From Aaosphaeria pasadenensis (lineage: Eukaryota > Ascomycota > Dothideomycetes > Pleosporales): a stretch of 64,000 nucleotides of DNA. The translations under genes were made by a program, and so were the position numbers. The DNA lies in contig JAKLMB010000007.1 in assembly GCA_022813625.1 (NCBI GenBank), positions 744,001 to 808,000 on the forward strand, written 5' to 3'. Shown piece by piece: positions 22,370 through 33,672 of the stretch. The notes beneath the pieces are model-generated. The model was not told the origin of the DNA and searched no databases. It saw only the letters and a list, made by a program, of their open reading frames with translations. Positions within the stretch are counted from its first letter, which is position 1. Every line of letters starts with the position of its first letter.

Positions 22370-25300
22370 CATTCATGGGACGGAGTGGACGCGGAAACGG
22401 AAACGGAAGGCGTTTTCTTTTACACTAGAGCGGCGACCTCTTTAACGACAGTATGAACCCATATATCCTCACCCTACTTTTTGTTATCAATGTATTCAAT
22501 AATATCGACTTCCGGAGGCTCTACTCTAGCATGGCTGGGAAACCGGACAAATGTACTACTCTCTAAACGGATGCACTGCGGGATGGAACTAATGTCTTTG
22601 TTCTTCTCTGGGTTGGCTTTTTTTTGTTTTATGATCACAGATGCAAGATACCACCCCTTTCTCTGGCAGAAAAAGACACTCGCTGTAGATACTTGCTTGA
22701 GGGTCTGGTTTCTGCCCCTTTTGTTGTAGAAGAAATATATCTCCATAACTAGACTTGAAATATCTCTGCTCCTTATGCAACTCAACTTCAGTGCGAACTA
22801 CCATGAAATCAATTCTCTATCATACAAGACCGATCAACAAAATAGACCAAAATCTCAACTCCAGCATTACCCAAATTCCGACAGCCGACATCAAACCTAC
22901 ACGAAAGACTTGCACAAAAGCCCTCAGATCAGATGTCAGAATAAGCTCAGATTCCGGTGAACATGTTGCCTGGCGCTCCCCCAGCCCCATCCCTCGGTAC
23001 TGCGGCGGCCGCCTTTGATGCCTGATTTCCTCTAAGCGGGGAAGACGGAAATACGATATCAATATATCCTCTTACGGGCAAGAATATGCGAGCAACCGTA
23101 CTATTGTTGCACAGCCTAGCCTAGGTACTTAACTGTCGCCGAACGGGGAAATTGCACGAAAAACGAAATGATACATACTGTGAGATTCCGGTCGTTACCT
23201 AGGTAATCACATATCACATGTACATACAATTTCACAATATCTTAGGTACGCTTAAGAATATCTCAGCCCTTGTGGCATCCACCTCAGACGGCTCGCTCGC
23301 TCCCATTCACTTATTCCGGCGTGTGGACCAGAGTAGGTACCCGCCCATCTGCTGTCATCGTCGATGTTGCCGTGTCCTGCTGGTTCGCATGAACGCTGTG
23401 CGTTGAACGGGCGGCTGCTGGGACGCCGACCAAAAGGGCGCCAGGCAGGCATCGATGCACAGTACTGACCTTCGTACCCGCGTACAAGGTCACGACAGAC
23501 GCAGCCTGGTGTAGCCTAGCCTAAATGCCTGTTATACGCCAGAGAAACACATATCGCTTACAGTGCGGGTCAGTAGTAGCAGGTGTTATAGGCTAGCATC
23601 GCGAGATTGCGATGAAGCTGCGGCCGCATTCGGGGCCCGCTAGGGAATGTCTTACATGTTTCTTGAACGCTAGATTTATGGAGACTTGCTTCTATACACG
23701 CGATGATGGATCTACCAGTTGTTGGGGGCCGGAAAGGTGGTGAAAGTTGAGATTAGTTGAGATGTTGGTGCCTGGAGGATAGTGGGTTGAGGCATACATC
23801 TACGTCGGAGGAAGTGCTTGAATCTGAATGGACGGAACGCCACAGGCCATTCATTTCTCGGACACCCCCAATCAAACCAAAATAAAGAGATGCATGAGAA
23901 CGACGGCTGAGTCGGATGTGCTATGCGGGTTGTGCATGATGGATGCCGTATCGAAATGTCTTGCCCGAAGGGGGACTGGAGCGATATCTGAGACCTATGC
24001 CACCAATAGCCACGCAACGAGCATCTGTCTACCCGTATGAACAACCTGATTATTCAGGGCATATTATTCAAGAGGAGACTCATCATTGTCAACCTCAGCA
24101 GACAGTCAAACGACAATCTGGAGACTTCATCGCTATGACTCTTACCAACGAAGAATCGCCACGTCTGTATCAGGGATTGTCCCAGTCATGGAAACCGCGG
24201 AAACCTTGGATATGTCTACGAGTACAATACCGTGAAAATAGCGATACGTAGCCATGGAAAGCCCACACCGTACCAAGCCTAATTTACAGCAAGGCATATA
24301 CAATAACCATTCGTCCGGTCCTCCCACCACGACGGGCACCCGCTAACTCCGGGCTTACGTTTGTGTCTGCGTGCATGTGCGAACGTAAAGTGCAAAATAC
24401 AATATCGCAACCTCTTGTGGGTCAAACCGTTCATGCGCGTGGCAGAATCAGGAAACGCAAGTCCCGCAGCAACCCGATGCAATGTTTGCCGCATCCGCCT
24501 TCGCCTTCGCCTTGCGTCAGCCTTTTCGCCGCCCTTTGCCGAAAGGAAGAACCGACGGAAAGGCGATCAAGGCTTCCCGTGTGCGCATATTGACTCCTTT
24601 CGAAAGGTGGAATAGTAATTACATCTTGTCATTGCATTGTTGGGACGGACGGTGAGGTCGACAAGAAATGATGGCCAACGGAGTCATACCTCTACATACC
24701 TGGAGTATTTGTAATGCTACATGGAGTTTAGAGACGGGCTAAGGGAGCATTTTGATTGGCTAGGAGATGAGCATGTGATGTCGTGTGTACGTGTTTGTGG
24801 GACCACTCAGCAGGCACGCGTGGCGAGACACGGCTCAACCACTTGTACATGGACATGTACAGTTACCTCGTACGAGTAATCAACAGCACCATTCTCCATG
24901 ACAAGTACACTCCACTTCGCATCTCACACTCATCGATCGTCATTAGCGCATCGCTCCTCTCGCCGTTCTACGTCGCTTAGAGGTACCTCCAAAAATGCAA
25001 GACATCGAGTCATGATAGGCTGGAAGCGAGCGGAACAGAGGAGCGTCGTTAGATTTAACAATTGTGGCGCAGGGTCACGCGGCGGGGCTGTGCGTCTTGT
25101 CCTGCGCAGAAGAACCATAATCGAATCAAGATCATTATTACAAGGTACGACTATATGTGTCTGCAGTAGCAAATCTCTGTTATGCATGCGTGGATGCCTG
25201 GAAGTGGCGTAGAACATGTCCAGGCCTGGCGAGTGAGCAGCCGAGGCTGAGGCTGCGTCCACACGTTCACGAGGCTGTGGCTCGTCTTTCCTGGTTTCCG

Positions 25301-27568
25301 CGGCGTCGGAAGCGACTATTTGTCTCTGCTGTTTAAGAGTTCATTGGCTTTCCACCTGGTGCCTGATTGCCATGCCTGTTATGGCACGGCAGCTCAGGCA
25401 GAAATATGCTCTGCAGAACCTGGACGCCTTCGATGCGTGGATCCGAGACTCGTCATCTTAACAAGGCTACTATTCATCGTCGAAGCAACATCATTCGTCT
25501 ATTGCTACCATACTTTGATTTGGTGCTTCTCTTCCATTGGGCATCTTACTGCATAGAACCTTCGAAACAGGATAAACTGACTCATACACCCAATCGACCA
25601 CCCTTTGAATTCTCAGTTCTGTAACTTGTGGAACCATGGGTCAGCATTCCCGTGCTGATGGGAGCTGCATCTCGATCGATTTCATTACACGACAAGGATT
25701 TGCATGCCTCTGCGCCCTATGAAAGATCCGTGGGACTATAAGAAGGCAATGTTCTAGTTGCCTAGCAAATGCACGCAGCATTGTGGTCGAAACTGTATAT
25801 CAACACTGTGTAGACTTCTCACGTCCAATCTCCCAAGGTTGTCACATCTCACTTAAAAGGCAACTTGTATGATATATACACTGCAGGTCCAACATACTGA
25901 AGACTCTTCCGTCCCGCAGGAGTACACTGCTACACTGCACAGGCAACAGCGCCTGCTGAGGATGGTCAAGCTTTGCGACACATGATAGGTTTGTAATCTA
26001 ACTGGAGAACTACGATGCATTGGCTATCATATCTTCATCTAGTCATGAAGCTTCAGCATTGTCGGCTTCGGGTAGTACGCATCAGATGTCTGACATTCTG
26101 GTGTTGAACTATTAACGATGATTACTTCCACCCCGGCATGGAATATACAGCACACTTGAGCTGAACTTCGTACGTGACTCAACATCAGCATTGACAACAT
26201 CCTGTTGATCTGCTAGGAGTCAACGGTACCAGATCGGTGGCAACCCCGCGCAATCACTTACACCCTGTCAATCTCGCTCTCCGAACTGCACTTTCTGTAA
26301 GGAGTATGCCGTACACCGCTTCCACTCAGACCAAAAGCACATTCTGCTACTTTGTATGATAATGGGGTCTAAGTAGGCTAAATGTCTTCGTATAGAAATA
26401 CGAAAAGGCTTCTGGTTGCCTTACCTATACAATTTTATCCCAGTATCCAATGTAAACCTAGCGTCTCAGTGCTCACCTTTCGGTAATCAAACTCTCGTAG
26501 AATGGCATCACGGAGCAAAAGCTCTTGCATTGACTTTGATCAAAAGAAGTAGCCATCGTTTCGAGAAAGTCTAGATGCTCCCCATTCAGCTAAGCGAGTA
26601 ACATTCTTACTAAGTCATGCCATACGTCTCCCTGAAGCGTAAGGATTTCCAAACGGACAGAGTAGAGGGTCATATTGTACTTGGAAGAACACTACCTGTG
26701 ATGAATCCTTCCTGCTTGATGCCAGCGGAGCCCATTTGACTCTCCTTTGTCAGGCTACTAATGATAAGCGCAGCGGTCAGATTTTCTAGATGGACCAGGC
26801 TCATATACCTGGGAGCAAGGAGAGTCGAAGAGTTCTGAAGACGGCCTGCTGATTGTGCAGCTTTTATTCTTGTGTGTATATTCTTCTGGCATTAATGTCC
26901 CTCGAAGGAGTGCATATCACCAAACACAGACAAAAGACCACATACTTTGCAAACAGGACTCTTGAAATTGACAGATTGTCGGTGAGCTCCTACTAACTAT
27001 TTTTTCTCTTTCTCGAGTTTGGAAAGAAGAGCACTTAATGCGGAATCTATGATTCTTCTCGTATGTGAACATGTTAAGAGTGCTCCATATTGTGCAAACA
27101 TGACAAGAAGAAGGTAGGCATGGGGGCCTACACTAGTTAATCTCTAGATGAGAAGGATACGGAGCTTGGTGATGGGTGGTAGTGGTGAACATTAGCTAGT
27201 TGTCCGAGCATCTGCGTGCTTTGGAGGAAGGGGCTGATCTTTGTGCCAGCACCTATGCCATAGTACAAAATATCAAACTAGGGCGAGGTAAGTTGTTGCA
27301 AAGCAAGTAAGGTAGATGAAGACCGCATGATAAGGTGTATGCCATACATGTTACTCCAGAGCTTCGCTGTCTTCATTTTAGTACCAGTACTTCATTAGAT
27401 ATTTTACTTCAGTTGCTGGAATGGGAAAAGAGGAGTTTTAATTCCCTAACGGTACAGAGAAGATTTTCCATATGATACATTCGTACGTGGGGAATTCGCC
27501 GACAGTGCACGCTCCGAAACTTGTTTCATGTTTCCATTTCTTTCACATCATATCTCTTCTTACCTTCT
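22370..27568. other. Gene-poor region with an ORF desert
   Basis: About 5.2 kb. The first part holds the C2H2 gene's 3' end. From 23000 to 25620 there are only short, family-less frames. From 25625 to 27471 no frame of 60 codons exists on either strand, although base composition is not extreme. No terminal repeats, transposase or tRNA was recognised. The last 100 bp is the prohibitin 3' flank. Confidence 0.45.
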
Positions 27569-28496
27569 TCAACCCCGCAGGCCCAAGAGAAAGTTGCCTC
27601 CACCTTTTCCACCCTCTCCCGCGCCGCCTCCGTTGGGGAGATATGAGACGTTAGGGTTCTTTGATAGCATCTGTGCAATGTCCTTCTGTGTCTCGATTCT
27701 ACGGATCAAAATCAGACCGTCACCACTCTTTGCCACGGCCTTGCTAATAGTGTCGGCAGCCTCGGCTTCACCCTCAGCCCTAATAACGTTGGCCTGTCGC
27801 TCCTGCTCGGCCTTCTCGACCACGAATCTCGCGCGCTCGGCCTCCTGTTGTGCGATCTGCTTCTCCTCAACGGCCTTGGTGAATTCCTTTCCGAAAGTCA
27901 TGTGGGTGATGGATACGTCCTCGAGTTGGATGTTAAACTCCTGGGCGCGCTTGAGAAGGTCGGTCCTGATACGGTTCGAGACTTGCTCTCGCTGGGTGAT
28001 GAGCTCTGCGGCATCGAACTGGGCGACAATGGCTTTGAGGACTTCGTTACCGATGGAGGGGAGGACTCGCTCATCGTAGTCAAGACCGAGGTTCTATGAG
28101 ACAAAAATTAGCTACACCCATGAATTGTCCTAAGAAGCTCCGCAAGTAAAGTATAAGAATCATATCTGAATTCCGTACCTGATAGATCTTTGGCAACTGC
28201 TTCACTTCCGGCCTGTGCAGCACCCGCAATGTGAGGGTAACCATTTGCAGATCCTTACTTCCAGTGGTCGTTGAAATATTCCTTGGTCTTGTCCTCACAT
28301 CGAAGATGATGCTCCTCTGTAGCCACGGCACCAAAAAATGTGTTCCCTCATTCACAACGTTTTCCTTCACACCAGACAGTCGGTCGAATATGACCGCACG
28401 AGTTCCACCCTTGACATCGTAAAGCGAAGCTTGCGCAATACCGGCAGCGATTGCACCTGGGACGACCCAGCGGAAAAGCGATTGTGGGAAGGCCAT
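27569..28496 (-). CDS. PHB1: Prohibitin 1 (mitochondrial inner-membrane ring subunit)
   Basis: Two exons, 28496-28179 and 28093-27569, with an 85-bp intron, give 280 residues, matching the family. The protein begins with a short hydrophobic anchor (SLFRWVVPGAIAAGIAQASLY), then the SPFH/prohibitin domain (GTRAVIFDRLSGV, EGTHFLVPW, FDVRTRPRNI, GLDYDERVLPSI) and a C-terminal coiled coil (KAVEEKQIAQQEAERARFVV). PHB1 forms a large ring with PHB2 in the mitochondrial inner membrane that supports protein stability, the m-AAA protease and cristae. The N-terminal sequence and the RLSGVKE segment point to PHB1 rather than PHB2. The nearby metaxin-like gene is also mitochondrial, but the clustering is probably chance. 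Confidence 0.96.
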
Positions 28497-28831
28497 CGTG
28501 GGGGTTTGCGGGGACGGCGGAAGTGGTTGGGTTTATGGTGGTGCGGGTAATGATGGCAACGATCTCGAAAAGTTGACGTTCCATTCAATGCCTCATTGGG
28601 TAAGCTTATTCGATCACGTGCACAGATCATATGGTCATAGCTTCACTAAATGCATAATGTGCTTTCCAGGAATTATCATGGTCAATTCTGTTTCTAAATA
28701 TGATGAAACCGTGATTTTTGAAAAGAAAGCGTTAGTTCTACCCTTTGAGTTACTCATAACAACAGAATGGATGGGAGCCTGCAAAATGTTTCGTATAAAG
28801 GCGAACATTGATTTTTCGTCATTTCGTTCCT
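28497..28831. other. PHB1 promoter and methyltransferase 3' flank
   Basis: About 335 bp between two minus-strand genes; no coding sequence is supported. Confidence 0.4.
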
Positions 28832-29848
28832 TCATACAGTCTTCTTCAACATGACACCATACCAGACTCTGATTCCTACCCACTTCCATCCTCGCTCTCC
28901 GACTACACCATTTCTCATATCATTTTCCTCGACGCTCCTTTCCTTGACGTTTACGACCTCAAAGCCAGCTCTTCGGGCCTCATCGATAGTCTCTTCGACG
29001 GAGTATACATAACTGTCTCCCCTAACCTTGACACCATCGGCATTTACGAATCCAGCTTGCGACATGTTGCCCATTTCGTTGTGCATGTTAGTCACAAGTG
29101 CGAAGCCGCCCTTTGTAACTAGGGCCGCAAGTGTCGCAAGGAAATCCCGCAAGGGAATGTGTTCGAGAACAAGCGTGCTGATAAGGCCATCAATTGGTGG
29201 TAGGTTTGCTATGTTTGGCTTTGGTGAAGTACTAGGATTGTGCACTGTAGGGAAGCAGTCGGCTTCCTCTAATCTCAGGATCACTTTCTCTACGTCGCGA
29301 GTCATAGAGGTGAGTTTGTGGGCTGCAACGTCAAGCATGCCCTTGGAGAAATCCAGACCAATGATGTTGATCCTGGCATTATCGAGACTTGATGGCCAGC
29401 TGTAGGACAGAAGTTTCGAAGTGTTACGGCCTGTGCCACAGCCAAGGTCGAGAAGATTGAGGGCCATGTTAGTGTTGTCATGGGACGAACAAACACGGCC
29501 GAGGAACGATGGGAGGAGATCATTTAGTTCAGAATCATCAATGGATTGCAACATGTTGCCATCAGTGTCGTACACATGGGCCCATTGATCATACGCCTCT
29601 TGGGTAGGTATGTGCTGAACCGGGGTTGAGGACTGCAGGGTTTGGCCGGTGATTGTAGCTTGCGATGGCTTTGGTGTAGTCTGACTGATTTCACCCTGAT
29701 TCAGTATGGGCGTTTGGGGGTCCAATTGCTGTTGTGGAGGCCAGCCGGCCTCTGAAGGGTCGGAATCGGTGGTCGAGAAGGAGTGATTGACAGAAACGTC
29801 CACAAGAGACGTATCGAAGGTCATGTTGACAGAGGTCGGCTGTGTCAT
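28832..29848 (-). CDS. SAM-dependent class I methyltransferase
   Basis: Single exon, 338 residues from a clean ATG. The first 80 residues are polar, Gln/Thr/Pro-rich and probably disordered. The Rossmann methyltransferase core begins with AYDQWAHVYD near 85, typical of the UbiE/COQ5-like group, then motif I LNLLDLGCGTGRNT near 130 (SAM binding), the acidic end of strand 2 (IIGLDFSKGML), a motif like ISTLVLEHI (strand 4) and GGFALVTNMHNEM. The substrate cannot be told: the fold covers small molecules, lipids and proteins. No mitochondrial presequence is obvious, so a COQ5 role in ubiquinone synthesis is unlikely. Confidence 0.85.
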   Translation of the reverse strand: MTQPTSVNMTFDTSLVDVSVNHSFSTTDSDPSEAGWPPQQQLDPQTPILNQGEISQTTPKPSQATITGQTLQSSTPVQHIPTQEAYDQWAHVYDTDGNMLQSIDDSELNDLLPSFLGRVCSSHDNTNMALNLLDLGCGTGRNTSKLLSYSWPSSLDNARINIIGLDFSKGMLDVAAHKLTSMTRDVEKVILRLEEADCFPTVHNPSTSPKPNIANLPPIDGLISTLVLEHIPLRDFLATLAALVTKGGFALVTNMHNEMGNMSQAGFVNADGVKVRGDSYVYSVEETIDEARRAGFEVVNVKERSVEENDMRNGVVGERGWKWVGIRVWYGVMLKKTV

Positions 29849-30358
29849 GTTGGCTGTGAGCCAAGAATATCGTTGAGTAGCTTTCTGTCAATGACGAAGC
29901 CGAAACTGTGAAAGGATGTGATATCCGGTTGGAGGGGTTCGTCAAAAAGCCGATCAGAAAGAAAGATAAGGCAAGGCGCTGATGGAGACAAGTGGATGCC
30001 TGAACGAACTATATAATGGTTCGATGAGTCTTCCATCTGCCTCACGCCCTTCAGGTTCCCGTTTCTTTGGTTCTGTGGTTGCGGCCTATCATGTTCGTTC
30101 CCGTCCCGAGCTTTGACTCAGACGTGCATTTCCAGTCCGCGTCCGCGTCGCCTGGTCACTTGACCAATCAAGCCACAGTGTCCCTCATGAAAGTATGGTA
30201 TCAAATTAGAATGTGCCTGCCCCAGCAGACTCAACCATGACGGGAGCACAGTGATTACACAATTCAGATCAAAATCGTACTCAGACATTAGCGGTTGTTG
30301 GCAGTAGAACATGTCCTACGCATCGGAATAACGCTAACGCAGCAGTTACTGGGTAAGC
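29849..30358. other. Spacer between methyltransferase and metaxin-like genes
   Basis: About 510 bp upstream of the methyltransferase and downstream of the metaxin-like gene. No supported coding sequence. Confidence 0.4.
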
Positions 30359-31266
30359 CTATGCGCTGGCGAAGCATTGATCCAAGATTCTCTTCCGATG
30401 CGCGACTAGCCGCTTCTTCTGCACTATCGTATCTCTCAATCTTGTGTCCGCCCAGCCGTTGCCTAAATTATCGTCTAGCAGCAGATGTGTATATGCAAAG
30501 ACGCTGGCGTCAAAAAGTCCTGGCACCTGGCTGTCGAAAAACCAAGTGTCTTCCCCTAGTAGGCTTTCTAACGAATTGAAAGCCTCTTCCGCTTCCGAAT
30601 GCAGTAGATCTGCATCTATTACGGTCGAAAATTTCAAGAGCTCATTTTCAGCTGCGCACCGCAGATCTCGAGCAATTGTGAGGCGAACGAAGGAGTTGCG
30701 AGAGGTTGGAAGAACGTATAGAGGCTCGGCGATAGATGTAGAGTTCGCAGACAGGTAGACACTGTAAAGCTGTGGACTGTTAGTTCCAACTCTTCGAGAC
30801 CCATTGTACTAAATCGACTTACCCATGCTCTTCGTATCTTGTGCTCAAGCAGAGATAGATACGCCTCATATCGCGTGTCTGAAGACTCCTCTATGGCTGC
30901 TGCACTGTTGTTCATTGCCCATCTTTGCAGTCTACTGGACGGCACAGGCTTCGATGGTTTGGTGTCGGCTGTGGAGGGTAGCAGAAAAGGAAGAGCACCG
31001 CTTGGTGACGCATGATTGCTTGAGGCTATTGCACTATAATTGATGCCACTGAACCGGAGGTATGCTTGCCATTTGAGGCACGACGGATTGTAGGATAGTG
31101 GGCCTTCGCCGAAGACATAGAGGACATTCTCGCGATTGCGTCGAGGGAGCGGTAGGTCGTTCTCGGGATATGTGACGAGGGGAAATTTGTTGAAAAGAGT
31201 CCTGACCGGTGCCGGAATTGAGTACCAGTGGTTGCGTTCTGTGTTCGAGGCCATTGTCGATGTCAT
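30359..31266 (-). CDS. Metaxin/Sam35-like mitochondrial outer-membrane import protein
   Basis: Two exons, 31266-30823 and 30769-30359, with a 53-bp intron, give 284 residues. The N-terminal half has the metaxin/Tom37 glutathione-transferase-like fold, with NVLYVFGEGPLSYNPSCLKW and QAYLRFSGINY. The C-terminal half has the metaxin GST-C signature DAEEAFNSLESLL-like stretch and PGLFDASVFAYTHLLL. Proteins of this group (Sam35 and Sam37 in yeast, metaxins in animals) sit on the cytosolic face of the mitochondrial outer membrane in the SAM complex and help insert beta-barrel proteins. The opening PAPVRTLFNKFPLVTYP block suggests Sam35 rather than Sam37. Splicing out the intron restores the conserved C-terminal half, which the unspliced frame loses. 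Confidence 0.85.
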
Positions 31267-32018
31267 TGAAGATGAGCGTCGCGAAAAAGTTCAGGTCCCA
31301 TGAGGTGGTCGCTTAGACTTGCCGCCTACACGCGCGCCAATTTGGGGCCGCTAGCAGGAGGTATAATGGCTGTCGATGTACAACATGCTGCATTATATGA
31401 GAAATCAGTAAGCATGGAAATAGACATGAAAAACAAATGTAAAGATTCAAGTGGCACGAGAACTGTGCCTCCATTATGTTCTCGGAAGCTGACACTGCGC
31501 ATATCTGCGAATCTAGCAATGCCGACAAGTTCTCGGAACCAAGAACTGTAGGGAAATAAAGAACGAGAGAACACATATTGGAGTATGATATACTTTCTGG
31601 GAAACAATTATATGGAATATGATCGAATTGAAATGCTACCGTCGCTTCTAGTAGAATAATGGGATCTGGTTATTATAAATGCACTTTTTCTGCACAATAG
31701 ATTTATTCTCTTGTTCGATTCCACGAGATGCTTATAGACTGTCTAGCATAATAATACCTGGTAGGAAAATATTTCAATTATACTGATGACATTACTTCAT
31801 GGCAGAATTGGACCTCACGCTAGAAACTGGTATGTACGTGCATCGTAGGGTTCTTCGGAACGTTCCGAAAATGGTACGAACGAGGGAGCTTTAGTATCAC
31901 TTGCAACAGTATTGTAACATGAATGGAAAACTGCAATTATCGGGAATGTAACCTGTTGCGCCCATCTGTCTGTGTGGATGCTGAGGTAGTTTATTTGTAT
32001 CTTGAATGAATCATCACA
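31267..32018. other. Divergent promoter region
   Basis: About 750 bp between divergently transcribed genes (metaxin-like on minus, DUF1264 on plus). It is A/T-rich around 31600-31780. No coding sequence is supported. Confidence 0.4.
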
Positions 32019-32816
32019 ATGACGTCAAATGATCCTCATACTCGTAGCACCATATGCTCGCCTACTTCAGTCGTTTGTGCTCTTCTTCATTCTAGCGATA
32101 TAGGTTCAAATCAAACGAAGCAAAGTATTCCATCAATGTCGACAGAACAAACTACAAATAAGGCTGCTGGAGCCCCAGAATCCCTGAAAAACAAGACTCT
32201 TGAAACAGGCGCGGCGGCAGTACAAAACTTCGCCCCAGTACAACGAATTTGTGCACACCTCAATGCTTTCCACGCATACGTCGACGAACCAGGTCGCTGT
32301 GTTGAGGCGAATCATTATTGCAGTCATTTAAACGATGAAGTACGACAGTGCATCTTGTATGATTCTCCAACTCTTCCAGCCCGTATCATTGGGATCGAGT
32401 ATATGATTACCCCGCGTCTGTTCTCGACTCTCGATGTCGAAGAACAGAAACTCTGGCACTCTCACGTCTTCGAGGTCAAATCTGGGATGTTGATCATGCC
32501 AAAACCTGCTACAGTTCCAGATGCCGTTTGGGAGATAGCGGAGAACAAGGAGATGGAAGAAGTCGTCCAGCTTTACGGAAAAGTGTATCACCTCTGGCAA
32601 GTAGATCGGGGTGATGTGCTGCCATTGGGGGAGCCGAAGTTGATGACGAGCTATACGAATGCAAAGCAGATGCCAGAGCCCGGTTTCGAGAAGCTAGTCG
32701 GCGAAAGAGACGCGAAGTTTGGGTCAGATTGGCGGAGGAAGAAGGAGGCTAGGCAGCATATTGAGGAGCCGAGTATCCACAAGAATGCTGATGCAACGTG
32801 GAAGGGCAATGAATGA
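32019..32816 (+). CDS. DUF1264 / oil-body-associated-like protein
   Basis: Single exon, 265 residues from the ATG at 32019. A second ATG at 32136 (residue 40) lies just before the conserved part and may be the true start, though the first ATG has the better context (A at -3). The conserved domain runs from QNFAPVQRICAHLNAFHAYV (about 70) through NHYCSHLNDEVRQCILYDS, RIIGIEYMITPRLF and LWHSHVFEVKSGMLIMP to YGKVYHLWQVDRGD. This is the DUF1264 family, named OBAP in plants after its oil-body association; many fungi carry one. The biochemical activity is unknown. No signal peptide or membrane segment is seen. Confidence 0.87.
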   Translation: MTSNDPHTRSTICSPTSVVCALLHSSDIGSNQTKQSIPSMSTEQTTNKAAGAPESLKNKTLETGAAAVQNFAPVQRICAHLNAFHAYVDEPGRCVEANHYCSHLNDEVRQCILYDSPTLPARIIGIEYMITPRLFSTLDVEEQKLWHSHVFEVKSGMLIMPKPATVPDAVWEIAENKEMEEVVQLYGKVYHLWQVDRGDVLPLGEPKLMTSYTNAKQMPEPGFEKLVGERDAKFGSDWRRKKEARQHIEEPSIHKNADATWKGNE

Positions 32817-32921
32817 GGCTCGTGTATGCGCCTGATGCGTGGTTGATGCAATCGAGGTGACCTGTTCCTTCCTTTCGTTCCATGTAAAGTGGGAGTGACG
32901 TTCGGGTGAGTCGAGCTTCCT

Positions 32922-33672
32922 TCAAGTCTCCTGCGCGTCATCAACAATTTGTATTCCAGCAGCATGTCTTTCTTGACCCATAAGCTTCCCCATAAAATCT
33001 TTCTCTTTTTCCTCAACCGTACCGTCCATCCCGCTATGTGATTCGCCTTCGTCGCTATCACTATCGTCGCTTGCGTTCGGATTCTGCTCCTCGAGAACTC
33101 CAAGTCCAAGGTTCTGTTACAAGTTAGAAAAGGCTTTCCAACTGAGCCTGCACTGTTCTCACCATTTCAACATACTGTCCTTCCCCTTCCTCTTCTCCTG
33201 GTTTGTCTGTACCATCCGAAGCGCCGTTCAGGTGAGCATCAATTTCTCTGTGCTTTAATGTTCCCGCTAGCCTTTCAGCCTCGAGTTCCTCGTTCGCAGC
33301 TTTCAACTTCGGCAAGAAGTCTTTCAGAAAGGGTCGTATATCGGAGCTTAAGTCCTGTTTTTGCAACTTCATGCGTGGCTTCTTGCCTCTGTTTGCCCTG
33401 AGATTGACTATGCCTTCCTCGTTCTCCTCGTCCGAGAGGGTGCTTTCGCCGTCGCTTGAGGATTCATCTGAGCTTTCCGAGCTTGGATCTGAACTTGACT
33501 CGGACAGTATGCTGGACGTCTCGCTATCATTGTCTCTTAGCTCCGCCGATTCATCCGGGGTGATGTTGTCGACTGGGGAGGAAAGCTTAGTGCGTGTTGA
33601 ACGGTCGGTTTGCTCTTCTGCGATTGCGTCACGAAGGTGCTTGCGATTCGGAAGTTCCTGTGCGGCGGCCAT
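32922..33672 (-). CDS. NOPCHAP1-like DUF4598 protein
   Basis: Two exons, 33672-33163 and 33113-32922, with a 49-bp intron, give 233 residues. The ATG at 33672 is the first in the frame; an upstream GTG is disregarded. A Ser/Asp/Glu-rich stretch (about 60-85) precedes the conserved block IRPFLKDFLPKLKAANEELE and, across the splice, EGQYVEM joined to NLGLGVLEE, the family's most typical motif. The C-terminus is acidic. In animals this family (NOPCHAP1) bridges the nucleolar protein NOP58 to the R2TP chaperone during box C/D snoRNP assembly; the same role here is inferred from family membership. Confidence 0.83.

Noticed and set aside
25625..27471. Transposon or RIP-degraded repeat
   Set aside because: No terminal repeats, no transposase or reverse-transcriptase remnants and no strong A/T skew could be seen, so I did not call a mobile element.
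31700..31760. Possible tRNA T-loop (GTTCGATTCC-like)
   Set aside because: The flanking bases do not pair into a T stem or acceptor stem, and no A/B box pair is found.
32651..33109. 152-codon minus-strand frame downstream of the DUF1264 gene
   Set aside because: Partly overlaps the second exon of the NOPCHAP1-like gene in the wrong frame; splicing in the correct frame gives the family's ending.
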